Positions 50,451 to 58,630 of a DNA stretch of 64,000 nucleotides are shown piece by piece. The notes beneath the pieces were generated by a model, which ran no database searches, was not told the origin of the DNA, and was given only the letters and a program-made list of their open reading frames with translations. Both the position numbers and the translations under genes were made by a program. Where the stretch lies: the NCBI RefSeq assembly GCF_030264295.1, contig NZ_CP127173.1, positions 9,121,501 through 9,185,500 on the forward strand, written 5' to 3'. The stretch's first letter is position 1, and the number at the start of each line of letters is the position of its first letter. This stretch comes from Amycolatopsis nalaikhensis. Lineage in GTDB: Bacteria; Actinomycetota; Actinomycetes; Mycobacteriales; Pseudonocardiaceae.

Positions 50451-51296
50451 GTGAGGCGAACTTCGGAACGACGGCGGCTCTTCCGGCCGGGGGCGACGGC
50501 GGTCGCGGTGCTGGCGGGAGCCGGCGTCGCGTTCGCCCACACCGCACTCGGCGCGGCGGCCACGGTGCCCGCACTGGCCGCTCCCCCCACCGGGCACAGC
50601 CTGCCCGACCCCGCCGCCCGCGAACCCGCTCCCCCGGACCCGATCCTGCCGTTCAACGCGAAACTGACGTCGGACGACATTCCGGTCGCGGGCGGCGGTG
50701 TCCGCAGTGGAGCGTGCAGCGGCTCCCTGGTCGCGCCGCGGTGGGTCGTCACCGCCGGGCACTGCTTCCACGACCTGGCCGACAACCGGGTCGGCGGGCG
50801 GCCGCGCTACACGATGACGGTGACTGTCGGGAAGCTGAAGGACAGCGATCCCGGCGGCCACACCGCCGAGGTCGTGGACGTCCGGCAGTCGCCGGTCAAC
50901 GACCTCGCCGTGGCCGAGCTCAGCGCCCCGGTCGACGACGTCGTCCCGGTGGCGCTGGCCGACACGCGGCCGTCGGTGGGCGAAGAGCTGCAGTTCGCGG
51001 GCTGGGGTTCGCACTCGGCGACCGTGCTCGGGCCGTCCGACCACCTCAAACGCGGGCGGTTCACGGTTTCCCGCGTCGACCGGGCGACGTTGGAGGCCCT
51101 CCCGGTCGGCACCCGCACGGTGGAGAACGGGCCGTGCCCGGAGGATTCGGGCGGCCCGTTCTTCGTCTCGGACGACGACCGCACCGGGCGGCTGGTGGCG
51201 ATCGTGAACACCGGGCCGCCGTGCCCGCAGCCGGGTCCCGAAACCATCGCCAGGGTCGACGTCGTCGCCGCGTGGATCCGCGAGCAGATCGGCTAG
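50451..51296 (+). CDS. Secreted trypsin-like (S1) serine protease
   Basis: 281 aa from GTG 50451. N-terminal basic plus hydrophobic leader (AVAVLAGAGVAFAHTALGAA) suggests export. Catalytic triad: His in VVTAGHCFHD, Asp in SPVNDLAVAEL, Ser in CPEDSGGPFF (Glu replaces the usual Gly). Cysteine spacing fits three disulphides. The region before the catalytic domain is a short pro-segment. The next gene starts 10 bp later, but an RraA-like protein is not an obvious partner. Confidence 0.88.
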   Translation: MRRTSERRRLFRPGATAVAVLAGAGVAFAHTALGAAATVPALAAPPTGHSLPDPAAREPAPPDPILPFNAKLTSDDIPVAGGGVRSGACSGSLVAPRWVVTAGHCFHDLADNRVGGRPRYTMTVTVGKLKDSDPGGHTAEVVDVRQSPVNDLAVAELSAPVDDVVPVALADTRPSVGEELQFAGWGSHSATVLGPSDHLKRGRFTVSRVDRATLEALPVGTRTVENGPCPEDSGGPFFVSDDDRTGRLVAIVNTGPPCPQPGPETIARVDVVAAWIREQIG

Positions 51297-51305
51297 CCTG
51301 CGGAA

Positions 51306-51980
51306 ATGCCGGTGACCGAAGACCTCGCTCAGCGTTTCCGCGCGGTGGACACCACCGCCCTCTGCGACGCCGACAAGACCACCCGGGTGCTGGCCGACGC
51401 GATCCGGCCCCGCTCCGCCCGGACGCGGATCTTCGGCCCCGCGTTCACCGTGCGGTGCCGCGACGACTTCCTCGGCGTGCTCCAGGCGGTCGAAGCCGCG
51501 GCGCCCGGCGACGTGGTCGTCGTCGACGGCGGCGCGCGCGAGATCGCCTTGGGCGGTGAGCTGTTCGCCAGGGGCGCGCTGGCCCGATCGCTCGGCGGGC
51601 TCGTCGTCGACGCCGGGTACCGGGACCTGGGCTACGTCGCGAACTGCGCGCTGCCCGTCTACAGCCGGTTCGTCACGCCGATGTCCGGCACCGCGGTCAA
51701 GCCCGGCGAGCTGGGCGTGCCGGTGACCTGCGGTGGCGTCACGGTGAACCCCGGCGACCTCGTCCTGGCCGACGGCGAAGGCGTCGTCGTCGTGGCCCCG
51801 GACCGGATCGAGAGCCTCCTCGACGCCGCGCTCGCGATCAAGGAGACCGAGACGGCGCTCGTCGGGCGGCTCGACGCGGGCGCCACCCTCGGCGACGTCT
51901 TCGCCCTCGCCGAGCACGTCACCGCCCTCGAACGGGGCGAACCTTCCGCACTGCGCCCCCGGACCCGGCCGCCGGGATAG
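51306..51980 (+). CDS. RraA-like / HMG-aldolase family protein
   Basis: 224 aa. The family's alpha-beta-beta-alpha fold motifs: TTALCDADKTTRVL, GPAFTVRCRDDFLGV, PGDVVVVDGGAREIALGGEL and the catalytic block GLVVDAGYRDLGY, whose Arg-Asp pair binds metal-pyruvate in 4-hydroxy-4-methyl-2-oxoglutarate aldolases. Those enzymes finish protocatechuate 4,5-cleavage and gallate pathways, but the same fold also serves as RNase E inhibitor homologues, so the role is open. The next gene, trypco2, follows after 35 bp. Confidence 0.82.
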   Translation: MPVTEDLAQRFRAVDTTALCDADKTTRVLADAIRPRSARTRIFGPAFTVRCRDDFLGVLQAVEAAAPGDVVVVDGGAREIALGGELFARGALARSLGGLVVDAGYRDLGYVANCALPVYSRFVTPMSGTAVKPGELGVPVTCGGVTVNPGDLVLADGEGVVVVAPDRIESLLDAALAIKETETALVGRLDAGATLGDVFALAEHVTALERGEPSALRPRTRPPG

Positions 51981-52015
51981 GATGCGGGCTCATCGCGCGA
52001 AACGAAGGGCGGGGC

Positions 52016-52324
52016 ATGACGCAGCGGGGGAACGACGAGGACTGGCTGGACCTGGCCGACGCCATCGAGATGCTGCGCGAGCAGCTGTCGGAGGCGCAGA
52101 GCCGCGGCCAGGATTCGCCACTGCGGTTCAAGCTGGGGGAAATCACCGCGGAGTTCGAGATCGAGCTGGTGCGCAAGAAGAACGGCGGCGGCGCGCTGCG
52201 GTTCGGCGTCGTGGAAGCGGACGCGCGCGGCGAGCGGTCGACCCGGTCCCACCAGCGCGTCACGCTGAAGCTGACGCCGGAGCGCGTGGGCGGCGGGGAC
52301 GTCTCCGTCGGCGACACCGAATAG
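52016..52324 (+). CDS. Trypco2-domain protein (trypsin-co-occurring)
   Basis: 102 aa. Pattern WLDLADAIEMLREQLSEAQ, LRFKLGEITAEFEIELVRK, GALRFGVVEA and THQ-like RSHQRVTLKLTP matches the trypco2 family, named for its genomic pairing with trypsin-like proteins in NTPase-centred conflict systems. Soluble, no signal. A GAAGGGCGGGG ribosome site precedes ATG 52016. It lies 12 bp upstream of the trypsin-NTPase gene, the expected partner. Confidence 0.85.
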   Translation: MTQRGNDEDWLDLADAIEMLREQLSEAQSRGQDSPLRFKLGEITAEFEIELVRKKNGGGALRFGVVEADARGERSTRSHQRVTLKLTPERVGGGDVSVGDTE

Positions 52325-52336
52325 TCCCGCGGTCGG

Positions 52337-55300
52337 ATGCAGCGGGGGCAGGTCGTCCGGGTCCGCGGCGGCTCGCGGTTCGGCTTCGGCAGCGGGTACC
52401 TCGTCGCGCCACGGCTCGTCCTGACGGCCGCGCACCTCGTGCCGCCACCGGACGAGCCGGCCGCAGCTCACCGTGTCCCTCGGGGACCAGCCCGGCCGGT
52501 CGGCCGCGGTGGTGCGCTGGTGGCGGCTCGACGACACCGTCGACGCCGCCCTCCTCGAAGTCCCGGCCGACGACGAGACCTGGGTCCCGCCCGCGTCGCT
52601 GCGGGTCCATCCGCAGCGGTGGGGCCGGTTCGTGACCGCGGGCACCGAACTCGCCGTCGCGGCCATGGGGTTCCCGCGGCAGCAACGGCGGGACGGACTG
52701 CGGCACCCGGAGGTGCTCGGCGGCCGGGTCCGGCCGCACGGCGGCGCGACCTTCGAGATCCTCGACGCCCACGGCACCATGGACTTCGACACCTCGGGGC
52801 TCGGCACCGAATCGCGCACGCCGTGGTCCGGGATGTCGGGCGCCGCGGTGTTCCCCGACGGCGACAAGCTGCTGCTCGGCGTGGTGCGCAGCGACCGCAG
52901 GCCGGAGCACGGCACGCGCCTGCTGTGCACCACCGTCGAATCCCTGCTGGCCCTGGCCGACTTCCGCGCGGTGGTGCGCGCGGCGAGCGGCGTCGACCCG
53001 GGGCCCGAACCGGCCGAGCTGGCCGGGCTGCTCGAGCCCGCGCCACCCAAGCGCGCGCTGACCTCCCCCACGATGCTGCTGCGCGCCGACGCCGAAGTCG
53101 TGCCCTTCCACGGCCGCGAGGACACGCTGTCCGCGCTGGAACGGTGGTGCTCGGCGGACACTCCCGGCCCGGCGGTCCGCGTGCTCACCGGACCGGGCGG
53201 GCAGGGCAAGACCCGGCTCGCGCGCGAGCTGATGGCGCGGCTGCGCGAGCGCGGCTGGGTGGCCGGGCAGGTCCACGGCCGCGAAGTCGGTGACGTCCGG
53301 GCGTTGCGGGCGATCCAGCACCCGGTCCTGTTCGTCGTCGACTACGCCGAGACCCGGCCCGAGCTGGTCCGGGAGCTGGCCGAGCGGGCCGAGGACGCAC
53401 CGCACCCGGTGCGGCTGCTGCTGCTCGCCCGCGGGCTCGGCTCGTGGCAGTTCGCGGCGACCGGCCGCGGCCTCGACGAGCTGAAGCTGCCCGCCCTGAG
53501 CCCGGGGGCGACCGACCGCGAGAGCGCGTTCCGGGCGGCGGCCCGGGGTCTCGCGCCGCGCCTCGGCGAGGTCACCGGCCGGACGGACGTCGACTGGCGG
53601 GCGCTCGCCGAAACCGTCCCGGCCCGCGTCGGCGCGGCCGGCGCCGAGACGGCGCTGACCACGCAGATGGCGGCGCTGGTCGCGTTGCTGCGCCACGGCC
53701 GGGATCCCGAGGGTGACCAGCCGCTGGAAGGGGAGCTGCTCGCGCACGAACGCCGGTACTGGCTGGACAACGCGGCCGCACGCGACCTCGGGAAGCGGGC
53801 GGCCCGGCTGCTCGAGCCCGCGGTGGCGGCGGCCGTGCTGTGCCCGGCCCTGGACGAGGTCGAGGCCGGGGACGTCATCCGCCGGGCGCTGCCCGCCGAA
53901 CCCGGGTCGACGACCGCGGAGATCGCCGAGCTCCTGCGCGAGCCTCACCCGCCGCCGGAAGGACGCTACTGGGGCCAGCTCGAGCCCGACCGGCTGGCGG
54001 AGTACCAGGCGAGCGAAGCGGTCATCGCCGACCCGAAGCTGCTCGAGCGGTTGTTCGCCGACGCGCCCGACCACCTCCGCGGCCAGACCCTCACGGTGCT
54101 GGCCCGAGCCGCGGTGGCCCACGCCAACGAGCGACGCACGCGAGCCGCGCAAACCGTCGTCGAGCGGCTGCGCGCCGCTTTGCGGTCGGCGTCGGCCGAG
54201 CGGCCCCTCACTGCCGCCACGCTGCGCACACACCTGGCCGCGCTGCCGGAGCAAACCCACGTCCTGCGTGACTACGCGCTCGACGTCGCCCGCGAGCTGA
54301 GCGGGAAGTACCCGGCCACGAGCGACGACCCGGACGTGCTGCGCGACCGCGCCTGGGCCCTGCACAGCCTGGCCGAGCGCTACCTCGGCGTCGGCGACTG
54401 GGACCACGCCCACGAGGCGGCGAGCGAAGCGGTGGCCATCCGCGAGCGCCTGGCGGACGACGGTGCGCTCGCGGAATCCCTGCTGGTCGCCTCGGAAGCG
54501 TTGCGGGTGACGGGAAACCCGGCCGAAGCGCACCGAGCCGGTGCCGAGGCGCTTCGGCTCTTTCGCACGCTGGCGGCCGACGAGGGGCCCGGCGCCGAGA
54601 AGCGCGAACGCGGCCTGGTGCGGGCCCTGGTCAACCTGTCGGTGGTGGTCTGGCAGCTCGACCCGACGACGATCGACTTCGACCAGGTCGCCCGGTCCGA
54701 GCAGCACGCCGACGAAGCCGTCCGGCGCGCCCGCGTCCTCGCCGAGCAGCACCCCGAGCTGGACCCGCTGCTGCTCGTCCGGGCGCTGGAGGAACGCAGC
54801 AACAGCCTCTGGCGCCTGCAGAAGCACCCGGAGTCGTTCAGCCAGAGCGAAGAAGTGGTCGAGACCGCTCGCCGGCTGGCGCACGAGAACCCCGACGCCG
54901 GGGCCGCCGACCTGGCGAACGCGCTGCTGGGCATGTCGGTCAGCCACTCCGCGGCGGACCGCCCGTACGAGGAGCGGAAGGCGGCGGAACTCGAGGCGAT
55001 CGCCGTGCTGCGGCCGCTCGCCGACGAACTGCCCGAAGTCCACCGCCCCGTCTTGGCGCTCCTGCTGCACAACCTCGCGTGCGAACAACGCGACGAGGGC
55101 GACCACGCGGCGGCACGGGAGTCGGTCACCGAAGCCATCCGGCTGCGGCGCGCGGTGACCTACGATCCGCGCGGCGACCCGAGACTGCGCCTGGCGCAGT
55201 CGCTGTGGGTGCTGGGCCACATCGACTACCGCGTCGGCGACGACGAGGCGGCGATGACGCGCTACCGCGAAGCGCTCGCGTTGTACGACGAGGTGGCGTC

Positions 55301-56258
55301 GCCGCTCAACACCCGCGACCTGAACACCCAGGCGGAGATCTACCGCGACCTCGCCGCCGCCGCGGAAGCCCTCGGCCGCAAGAAGGACGCCCTCGACGCC
55401 CAGAACCGGGCCATCGCCACCTTGCGGCGGCTCAGCGACTACGCCCCGAGCCTGTACGCGTGGCGGTACGTCAGCGCCCTCCACGACCAGTCCGACCTGT
55501 ACCAGCGGCACGACCGGCCGGTCGCGGCGCGCACCCGGCTGCGCCAGGTCCTGCCCCGCTACCGCAGGCTGGCCCGTGATACCCCGGAGGCCCGCAGCTC
55601 ACTGGCGTGGTGCCTGTACGACCTCGGGACCAGCTACGCGTCGGCGTTCCCGACGGTGCCCCGCGCGGTGGCCCCGCTCCGCGAAGCGTACGAGCTGCGC
55701 ACCGCCTTGGCGGCCGAGGACGCGAGCGAGACCGTGCACCTGGCCACCACCTGCGCGGCACTGAGCCGGGCCCTGACGATGACGAGCCTGTTCGCCGAAG
55801 CCGCGCGCGTCGCGGAGCACGAAGTGCGGGTCCGGCGCGGCCTGCTCGACACCGACCGCGAAGGCCAGGAGCTGTCCCTGTGCTTCGCGCTCCTTCGGCT
55901 GGCCGAAGCGCGGACGATGGCCGGAGCGCCGGACGAGGCTTGGCGCACGGCCGTCGAAGCCGAGGAGCTGTGCCTGGCCGTCGCCGCGAACGCGACGTCG
56001 TTGACCAAGGGGCGCGTCCTGCGCCGCCTGGCCCGGGCGCTGAGCCTGTGCGGCAGGCACGACTGGCGACGGGCCGCGCGGGCCGAGGAACCGGCGCGCC
56101 GCGCGGTCCGCGTCTACCGGAACCTGGTGGACCGGCACCCGGGCGACGCCGGGCTGCAGGCCGACCTGCGGGAGGCCGTCCGCGTCTGCGCCCAGGCCCT
56201 GGACCGCCTCGGCCGCCACTCCGAAGCCGTCGACGTCCAGCAGCGAAGAGGAGCATGA
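52337..56258 (+). CDS. Trypsin-like protease - NTPase - TPR protein (one-base frameshift near 52468)
   Basis: 1306 aa if one inserted base is removed. N-terminal chymotrypsin-fold domain: LVLTAAHLVPP (His33) in the first frame. After the slip near 52463-52475 (CCGGCCGCAGCTC; dropping one G gives DEPPQLTVSLGDQPGRS) the second frame supplies the Asp (VDAALLEV) and Ser (WSGMSGAAVF). Then a P-loop NTPase: Walker A GPGGQGKTRLA near residue 285 and Walker B VLFVVDYAETRP near 330. From about residue 650 to the end, repeated TPR-like helices. Cytoplasmic. If the slip is real, translation could start at 52473, leaving a protease without its His. The stop overlaps the next ATG (ATGA). Confidence 0.82.
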
Positions 56259-56713
56259 GCGTGACCCCACCCCAGACCCCGGAAGAGCCCGTCGACGACA
56301 TCCGGAGCGACGAGGAGCAGTTCGCTCGCCCGGCGGAGCTGTTCTACGGGAACGTCCACGAGTTCGTCGTCGACCGGTTCGCGTACTTCTTCACTCGCCC
56401 GGCCCCGGGTACCGGCCAGGTGTGGTGCCCGGAGTGGTACCGCCACGCCCAGGCGCTCTCCCGGCTCGACTCGATCTGGCGGGCTTGGGAGCACCTGCGG
56501 TTCGACCCGGCGTTCGGCATGTCGAACTGGTGGGTCCACCACGTCGACCCGAACATGCGCGCCCTGCTCGACCCGGTGACCGGGCCGTTCGCCCGCTGCG
56601 CGGGGGGCCACCAGCCCGCCGAGCCGCTGCCGGTGGTGACGGCTCCGGACGGCCTCTTCACCGACCAGCGCCTCAGCGGCCTTCCGTTCGTGGACCCCTT
56701 CTCGCTCGACTGA
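56255..56713 (+). CDS. DUF4913-family protein
   Basis: 152 aa. Core VWCPEWYRHAQALSRLDSIW, RAWEHLRFDPAFGMSNWWVH and MRALLDPVTGPFARC fits the DUF4913 pattern, usually seen on actinomycete plasmids and integrative elements. Function unknown. Its coupling to the trypsin-NTPase gene (4-bp overlap, AGAGGAG site) suggests that it is the effector or accessory of this operon. The 3' end overlaps that of the converging MFS gene by 41 bp. Confidence 0.82.
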   Translation: MSVTPPQTPEEPVDDIRSDEEQFARPAELFYGNVHEFVVDRFAYFFTRPAPGTGQVWCPEWYRHAQALSRLDSIWRAWEHLRFDPAFGMSNWWVHHVDPNMRALLDPVTGPFARCAGGHQPAEPLPVVTAPDGLFTDQRLSGLPFVDPFSLD

Positions 56714-57911
56714 GCCCCGCTCCCGACGGCCGCCGCCGGCGGGCGCGCAGCAACCGCGTCCCGCCCAGCACCACCGCGACCGCGGCGGCGAGCACCCCGG
56801 CGAAGACGAACGTCCGGCCCAGCCCGGCCGCGTCGACCACCGGCTGCGCGAGCAACGGCGAGGCGAACTGCCCGAGGAACAACGCCGAAGTCAGCATCCC
56901 GAGCGCCTTCGTCCGCGCGGTCGGCACCACCGACGCGACGACCCAGCCGTTGATCGCCGGGTTCTGCAGGCCGATCCCGAGCCCGACCACCACCATGCCC
57001 AGCGCGGCCACGCCCAGGGTCCCGGCCGCGCCGAGCACGACCAGCCCGGCGGCGAACGCCGCGAACATCGCCGTCACCAGCACCGGGAAGTCCCAGCGGG
57101 CGCGCAGCCGCCGGAAGTTCAAGCCCACCAGCGTCATCGCCAGGTTGACCGCCGCGATCAGCGCGCCGGTGACCGCCGGGCCCGCGTCGCCGACCTCGGC
57201 CAGCCAGAACGGCGCCTGCGTCGGCACCGTGTAGAAGACCACTACGCCGAGGAACATCAGCGCGTACAACCCGAGCACCCGCGGCGTCCACGGCGTTTCC
57301 GCCGCCGACGGGCCCGGCGGCGACGGCACCGCCTCCGGCACGTAACGCAGCACCAGGACCAGCACCGGCACCGCCAGCAGGTAGACCGCGAACGGCCCCC
57401 GCCAGCTCACCGCGGCCAGCACCCCGCCCAGCAGCAACGCGACGACCCCGCCGAACCCCATCGCCGCGCCCTGCAGGCCCAGCACGCGGCCGTGCTCGGC
57501 GGGCGCGTGGTGGTCGGCCAGCAACGCCGTCGACGTCGTCATGATGCCCGCGATCCCGACGCCCAGCAGCGCCCGGCCGGCGAGCAACGCGGGCAGCGAA
57601 TCCAGGACCAGGCCGGAGCCGCCGCCCACGATGTAGAGCAGCAAGCACGCGACGAGCACCGGGACGCGCCCGGTCCGGCCGCTGAGCCGGGCCAGCAGCG
57701 GCGCCGCGAGCATGATCGCCAGCCCCGGGAGCGTCAGCACCAGCCGCACCAGCAGCCGCGCGTGCGGCTCGGCGGCGAAGTGCGCTTCCATCCCCGGCAG
57801 CGCCGGGGTGATCGTCGCGCTGGCCATGATCGTCATCGTGCTGACCCCGAGGAGGGTCGCCAGCAGGGCCCTGGGCGGCCGCCGCACGTCGGGGATCGTC
57901 GCTCCGGTCAT
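56673..57911 (-). CDS. MFS efflux transporter (Bcr/CmlA-like, DHA family)
   Basis: 412 aa, twelve membrane segments. Drug:H+ antiporter features: ITPALPGMEAHFA after helix 1, LLARLSGRTGRVPVL (motif A region), GRALLGVGIAGIMTTSTALL and motif C-like GLQGAAMGFGGVVALLLGG. ATG 57911 lies only about 8 bp from the predicted -10, so the mRNA is probably leaderless. The promoter carries a perfect dyad in a 19-bp spacer, as at MerR-type promoters, suggesting induction by a drug, metal or redox-cycling compound. Confidence 0.87.
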   Translation of the reverse strand: MTGATIPDVRRPPRALLATLLGVSTMTIMASATITPALPGMEAHFAAEPHARLLVRLVLTLPGLAIMLAAPLLARLSGRTGRVPVLVACLLLYIVGGGSGLVLDSLPALLAGRALLGVGIAGIMTTSTALLADHHAPAEHGRVLGLQGAAMGFGGVVALLLGGVLAAVSWRGPFAVYLLAVPVLVLVLRYVPEAVPSPPGPSAAETPWTPRVLGLYALMFLGVVVFYTVPTQAPFWLAEVGDAGPAVTGALIAAVNLAMTLVGLNFRRLRARWDFPVLVTAMFAAFAAGLVVLGAAGTLGVAALGMVVVGLGIGLQNPAINGWVVASVVPTARTKALGMLTSALFLGQFASPLLAQPVVDAAGLGRTFVFAGVLAAAVAVVLGGTRLLRARRRRPSGAGLSRARRGPRTEGR

Positions 57912-57918
57912 GGTCCCG

Positions 57919-57949
57919 ACGCTAAAACCTCGACCAACGTCGAGGTCAA
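57919..57949 (-). promoter_or_regulatory. MerR-type promoter with dyad in a 19-bp spacer
   Basis: Minus strand: TTGACC (57949-57944), 19-bp spacer, TAGCGT (57924-57919). ACCTCGAC-CAAC-GTCGAGGT (57927-57946) is a perfect dyad filling the spacer. Over-long spacers with a central dyad are the hallmark of MerR/SoxR activators; the CCTCnnC...GnnGAGG outline recalls SoxR sites. No MerR gene is in the window. Confidence 0.55.
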
Positions 57950-57970
57950 GGCGCACGGTAGGGTCGCCGG

Positions 57971-58597
57971 ATGGTGCGCGGAGTGGGCCGGACCGAGGGA
58001 CTGCTGCTGGTCGCCGTGGTGCTCGTGGCCCTGGTGGTGACCGGGACGCAGGCCAAGGCACTCGGCACGTGGTTCCTCGAAGTCGTCTGGGTGCTGGTGG
58101 GCCTGCCGCTGGTCCTGGTGCTGCGCAAGCGCTTTCCGTTGACGCGGCTGCTGTGCTGGCTGCTCGTGCTGCACGCCCTCGTGCTCTGCTACGGCGGTCA
58201 GTACACGTACGCGGAAACCCCGCTCGGCAACTGGGTGCGGGACTGGCTGGGCACCCAGCGCAACAACTACGACAGGCTCGGCCACTTCGTCCAGGGGTTC
58301 GTGCCCGCGGTCGCCGTCCGCGAGGTGCTCCTGCGCCGGACGCCGCTGCGGCCCGGCGGGTGGGTCGCGTTCCTCACCGCGAGCGTGTGCCTGGCGATCG
58401 GCGCGTGCTTCGAGTTCGTGGAATGGTTCAGCGCGCTCGTCGCGGGGTCGGGTGCCGACGCCTTCCTGGCTACCCAGGGGGACGTCTGGGACACGCAGTG
58501 GGACCTGTTCCTCTGCCTGTGCGGCGCGGTCGTCTCGCTGCTGGTGTGGCGCCGGGTCCACGACGCGCAGCTCGCCGGTTCCGACGGACGGCCGTAG
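57971..58597 (+). CDS. DUF2238 (YjdF-like) inner-membrane protein
   Basis: 208 aa with six to seven membrane segments. Family signature CYGGQYTYAETPLGNWVRDW, NNYDRLGHFVQGFVPA and FEFVEWFSA, then GDVWDTQWDLFLCLCG. Function unknown in all organisms. Divergent from the MFS efflux gene, with the MerR-like dyad between them, so the two could be co-regulated. Confidence 0.88.
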   Translation: MVRGVGRTEGLLLVAVVLVALVVTGTQAKALGTWFLEVVWVLVGLPLVLVLRKRFPLTRLLCWLLVLHALVLCYGGQYTYAETPLGNWVRDWLGTQRNNYDRLGHFVQGFVPAVAVREVLLRRTPLRPGGWVAFLTASVCLAIGACFEFVEWFSALVAGSGADAFLATQGDVWDTQWDLFLCLCGAVVSLLVWRRVHDAQLAGSDGRP

Positions 58598-58630
58598 CCG
58601 GGCGGCCGCCGGAGTTGGTTGACTGCCGGG

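Noticed and set aside
52260..55511. Minus-strand 1083-codon open frame opposite the trypsin-NTPase gene
   Set aside because: Val/Gly/Arg-rich antisense reading; the plus strand carries the protease, Walker A/B and TPR motifs.
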